A stretch of 64,000 bases of DNA from Lytechinus pictus (lineage: Eukaryota; Echinodermata; Echinoidea; Temnopleuroida; Toxopneustidae). This document shows, piece after piece, positions 60,523-64,000 of the stretch. Under the pieces are notes generated by a model. It was given only the letters and a program-made list of their open reading frames with translations, ran no database searches and was not told where the DNA came from. How positions within the stretch are numbered: position 1 is the first letter of the stretch; each line of letters begins with the position of its first letter. Location: positions 35,977,420 through 36,041,419 of the forward strand of contig NC_087247.1 in NCBI RefSeq assembly GCF_037042905.1, given 5' to 3'. A program made the position numbers and the translations under genes.

Positions 60523-60528
60523 AATAAA
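60523..60528 (+). terminator. Candidate poly(A) signal of the ITIH gene
   Basis: AATAAA about 430 bp after the stop codon. The 3' UTR between holds a (CA)n tract at 60242-60283. A second AATAAA lies near 60881. Confidence 0.45.
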
Positions 60529-60607
60529 TTAATATTATTTGTATGCGTTTACTAACAAAATGCCTGATCTGTTGTAATATATGGGTGGTATAATCATTTT
60601 CAAGTAT

Positions 60608-60837
60608 CACTCTAAATTCCAAGGATTTAAAATGAACCAAGATCGGCTGGGAATAGTGACCAGCCGAATTTGAATTTATTTTAAATCTTAAGGATTAACT
60701 TTTAAATCTCATGAGATTTAAATTCAAATCTTTTAGATTTATATTTAAATCAACAAGGTTTAAATCTAAACCTGATATTCGGCTGGTCACTATTTACAGC
60801 CAATCTGGATTTATTTTAAATCCTGGAATTTAGAGTG
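60608..60837. mobile_element. 230-bp palindromic MITE, relative of 17409
   Basis: Inverted ends CACTCTAAATTCCAAGGATT and AATCCTGGAATTTAGAGTG with inner arms GGCTGG...CCAGCC. Same size and termini as the copy at 17409. The TA target is eroded. It lies downstream of the ITIH stop codon. Confidence 0.78.
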
Positions 60838-62609
60838 TGAGAGGGTCAAAGTTTGTCTGAAAATATAATTTATAAAATTTAATAAACCATTGGTTTATTC
60901 AAAAGTAAAGGCTCATATTTCTAGTTTCGTCGTCTTTTTTTAAATGATTTTTTTCTGCTGTCAATCTGCCAAATTAACCCCCTTCCCCCTCTCACTCCCA
61001 TTTTCTTTCTTCCCTTTCTCTCCTCACCCTCTCTTACACAATCACTTTCTCACCCTGACCAACACAAATACTCATTCCCCTTTCTTCCATAGCCGTGCTC
61101 GATTTCTTTATTTATCTTTAGATCTATGTTTCTTCCCATATGGCATAATAATTTGTGTCTGTCATTTTGTTTTCTTATGCCACCCCCCTCTCTCTCTCTC
61201 TCTCTCTATCCACTTATCAATATCCTAAAACATGATTACACAAATTTTTACGTAATATCAAACCCGTTCATTTTACAATTTTATATTTTCACAAATAAAG
61301 TAATAAAACATGAAATGACATAAATCTGGCCAAGTACAAAAGTACTAAGTGTATCCAAATAAACAATACAAATAGTAGTCTCACGTTGTGTGTACATTTC
61401 GTACACATTCAGTTGGAATAAATTAAGTTTAATCAAATGAAATTAAAATACTCATCGACGTCATAGTAGATATCTAGTCTATAATAAATAATGATCTCAT
61501 TCCAATATCAGATCAACAGCAATAAGCAAAGAATTTCATTGCAATGTATATAAAACTGTTTGGAAATGTTCAAACACGCACAGGATATTCATAAGGTTAC
61601 CACTGCCAAACTGATCACCTTACTGATCGATCAAATCAATATTACATGATTATTTTTAATAATGTTTTCGGCCTTGTTGGTCTACTTCGGAAAGATAACG
61701 GAGTCAGTTATGATCTCGCTGTACCGTCCTTCACATGTGATATAAAAAATATTCAGTAAGGATTGACTCCGATTAACTCCGAGCTAGCTAAACCAACATG
61801 TCCACAATCGTATCCTGTTGACAGATTGGCAATTGTAACCTGCTAAACGAGATGTCAAAATCTTATTTTCTGACATTTGAATTACAAACAGCACAAATAT
61901 TCAGTGAGGATTGCAGTCGAAATGAAGATGGTAATTAGCTGAAAACCAAACCTGTTGTCCATCCATCGATGATAACGGTCTATTAATAACCTCTGCACGG
62001 GATCAAGTTTCGACGCTCTAAGGTTCTGCCACTGTCATTTTCACTGTTATCCAAGGCAAAGAAATGGGAGGAAAAAAATGGATGAATTTTTGGGTTAAAG
62101 AATTCAGCTAGATTTCCTTTTTCAAAATTTTTTATTCAAACTATCCGAACCCATGCAATATAACAAGGCACCGAGGTGTCATTTTATAAGACAAAAATTT
62201 GTCGCTTTAAATTTAACTATTATACTCTAAGAACACAAAAGGCGAAAGGGCTGGAGCATGGTTGAAAAGGGCCAATGAGTGAGAGTGTTTTCCATCCATC
62301 CGGAATCCAAATTCAATCTATATTGGTATAAATTCGTAGTTCTGTCGCAGAGAAATGTTGTCATGTCATTTCATCTCAATCACATTTCACTGAAAAGTTG
62401 ATTCTCTCAAAATCCTGAATTCAGAATATAACGAGTCAGAATTATGCCTGGCATTGATCCTGGCTTGGAATAAAATACGAAAGAATATAGGCTCAACTAC
62501 TACAATAAATAATTATTGTTTTTCATCATCCCCCCCCCCCCCATTCCCTGTAACGGGGAAAAGAACATGGGCCCATACGCCTTAAAATGTTTAAGTTATA
62601 TTGTCTTAC
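60838..62609. other. Convergent intergenic region; probable 3' part of the Kazal gene
   Basis: Simple C/T-rich tracts near 60980-61210 and a poly-C run at 62530-62541. AATATTCAGTRAGGATTG occurs twice (61749 and 61895), suggesting an old local duplication. One possible terminal exon on the minus strand (62018-62031, V-A-E-P-stop after acceptor TGACAG) fits the phase but has a poor pyrimidine tract. Confidence 0.4.
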
Positions 62610-63338
62610 CTGAGCTACCTTCAGCTTTGAGCTCACCGCATTCAGCTCCTTCACCTCCATCTCCACCGCAACCTCCATCTCCACCACCATCCTCATCATC
62701 ATCGTCATCCCCGCCATCACCATCGCCTCCATCACCTCCATCGCCTCCATCACCACCATCACCCCCATCGCCATCTCCTCCGTCGCCTCCATCACCACCG
62801 TCACCACCATCACCCCCGTCACCACCATCACCTCCACCATCACCACCACCATCCCCACCACAATCGCACCAACCACCACCACCATCACATCCACAATCCT
62901 CTTCTGAACTGCTGCTGGAATCACTATCGCTGCCTGAACTCGAATCACTGCACCCATCCGAATCACTCTCACAGCTGTCACTGTCACTATCGCTGTCTGA
63001 ACTCGAGTCACTACACCCATCTGAGTCACTGTCACAACTGTCACTATCACTGTCGCTGTCACTGCTGCTACTACTACTACCACCCCCACATCCCCCTCCT
63101 CCACATTCTACACCCGTTGCTGCGTAATCGTAACCCAAATCCCAGTCCCAACCTCCGTCATCATCATCACCATCATCTCCACCATCACCACCATCACCGC
63201 CATCATCGTCACCACCATCACCACCATCCCCAGCGCAAGCACCAACACCTGTTATTTCCACGGCAGCATCGCAGAAATCGGCGTATGTTTGGCCATCAGA
63301 ACCGCAAACAGGTCCACTTAGTCCTCTTGGACAGCCAG
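62610..63338 (-). CDS. Kazal gene exon 2: Kazal domain and acidic tail
   Basis: Acceptor TACCATAG|CTGGC, phase 1. Begins AGCPRGLSGPVCGSDGQTYA. Donor TCAG|GTAAGACA in phase 1. The minus frame is the real one: it carries the Kazal motif, while the other open frames here are repeat shadows. Confidence 0.85.
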
Positions 63339-63676
63339 CTATGGTAAAAATGAAATATTACAGAAGTAAAGAACAATTGTGTGATCTGCTTCTTCATTTC
63401 ATATTAATGAAGACATGTATAAAACTTTTTCACCGGAATAATGCAAAACTTTAAAATGTCATAACCATCATGATCATGTGTGATTTTACATTTTCAGACA
63501 TTTTCAGTTTTTTCTTTGTCTGATTGATTTCATTTCTTTAAATCATATTGTTTTTCGACTGGAGTAGGCTACCCCTTTAAAATGAGCAGAATATAATTAC
63601 ACGTACCTGGTGCACAGCTGATGTAGACTACCAAGGCAAGAACTATGGTCACTGGAAGCCATATCTTATTCATCAT
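62610..63676 (-). CDS. Secreted Kazal-domain protein with Asp/Gly/Ser-rich acidic tail, partial model
   Basis: Two exons (63607-63676 and 62610-63338) join in frame to 266 codons. A signal peptide MMNKIWLPVTIVLALVVYIS-CA leads to a Kazal-type domain at about 24-58 (CPRGLSGPVCGSDGQTYADF, then C46 and C58). An extremely acidic low-complexity tail follows: Gly/Asp runs, a Trp/Tyr patch WDWDLGYDY, two near-identical 21-residue Ser/Asp units with embedded Cys, a Cys cluster DCGCDGGGGWCDCGG, then (GGD)n. Kazal domains inhibit serine proteases or act as structural modules. Only four Cys are present instead of six. The tail suggests calcium binding or mineral/matrix association, but that is inference. 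The 3' end is unresolved: the exon ends at donor AGCTCAG|GTAAGA, and without splicing it would stop at 62596. Confidence 0.8.
62640..63240. repeat. Trinucleotide and Ser/Asp codon repeats inside the Kazal gene
   Basis: (CCA/TCA)n-type tandem repeats at about 62640-62880 and 63150-63235. Two copies of about 63 bp (GAATCACTGCACCCATCCGA and relatives) at about 62941-63070 encode the duplicated Ser/Asp/Cys unit. Confidence 0.85.
63440..63590. repeat. Diverged fragment related to the TTAA-type MITE
   Basis: CAAAACTTTAAAATGTCATAAC, then TTTTACATTTTCAG and a terminal-like GGCTACCCCTTTAA resemble one arm of the repeat at 6660. In intron 1 of the Kazal gene. Confidence 0.4.
63607..63676 (-). CDS. Kazal gene exon 1: signal peptide
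   Basis: Tandem Met start (63676 or 63673), then a strong hydrophobic core ending YISCAP. Donor GCACCAG|GTACGT, phase 1. Confidence 0.85.
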
Positions 63677-64000
63677 GATCTGTATTAAATATAAAATACA
63701 CATGAATAAATTTTTATTTTAAAAAATACAGGATTTCAGGTCATGTTATCTCACTCAGGACAGCGAGACGCATCTAAAGTAGATTAAAGATCCGACATTT
63801 TAATGAACATTTGCATGTACGTGTATATGTATTCAGTTCTCGGAAGACTTTTGTTTAATGTGGAGATTGAGGAGACCTCATGCGATACGTAGTGTATTCA
63901 TTTATTTATTTTTTGCGAAGACAGCATTTTTAAAATTGTGTATCTGCTGCTCATCGGGTATATCTCAACAAATAAATGTTAAAAAAAACACGAAAAAGGG

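Noticed and set aside
62516..63127. Plus-strand Pro/Ser-rich frame and a second minus-strand Val/Met-rich frame
   Set aside because: Repeat shadows; only the other minus frame contains a Kazal motif, joins a signal-peptide exon and has AG/GT boundaries.

Overview
This is animal (intron-rich eukaryotic) DNA, most likely from an echinoderm and probably a sea urchin. The support is AT-rich sequence, short exons between long introns, several copies of a TTAA-flanked palindromic repeat whose ends resemble an abundant sea-urchin genomic repeat, tRNA-derived SINEs, CR1/L2-like and Penelope-like retroelements, and gene families typical of deuterostomes. There are no operons, and no CRISPR arrays or functional RNA genes were found. 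All gene models were spliced by hand from GT/AG sites, reading-frame phase and protein family resemblance.

Layout. (1) About 130-23,772, minus strand: the first 24 coding exons of a long ABCC transporter of the sulfonylurea-receptor (SUR, ABCC8/9) type. The exons join in frame into 1,350 codons covering TMD0, the L0 linker, TMD1, NBD1 and most of TMD2. The last helices and NBD2 lie beyond the left edge. Its introns carry a 5'-truncated L2/CR1-like retrotransposon, SINEs and many short inverted-repeat elements. One of those elements sits exactly on a 5' splice site. (2) About 23,800-31,300: an intergenic stretch with a SINE, an odd family of inverted 21-bp motifs, and a foldback element built from short degenerate repeats. 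(3) 31,324-60,092, plus strand: a 30-exon gene for a secreted protein of about 2,411 residues that is three inter-alpha-trypsin-inhibitor heavy-chain (ITIH) units in tandem. Each unit has a VIT domain and a von Willebrand A domain with an intact MIDAS. A Thr/Pro mucin-like linker of about 180 residues lies between units 1 and 2, and one ITIH C-terminal domain ends the protein. Introns of this gene hold a Penelope-like GIY-YIG fragment and a CR1-like reverse transcriptase relic. (4) 62,610-63,676, minus strand: the first two exons of a secreted protein with a signal peptide, a reduced Kazal domain and a very long Asp/Gly/Ser-rich, Cys-studded acidic tail.

How they fit together. The SUR-like gene and the ITIH gene are divergent, about 7.5 kb apart. 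The ITIH gene and the Kazal gene converge. The SUR-like protein would be a plasma-membrane ABC protein, and a potassium-channel partner can only be inferred. The other two would be extracellular. The clearest novelty is the tri-unit ITIH-mucin fusion, whose internal exon structure records duplication followed by intron gain or loss. Next are the Kazal/acidic protein and the transposon that duplicated a splice donor.
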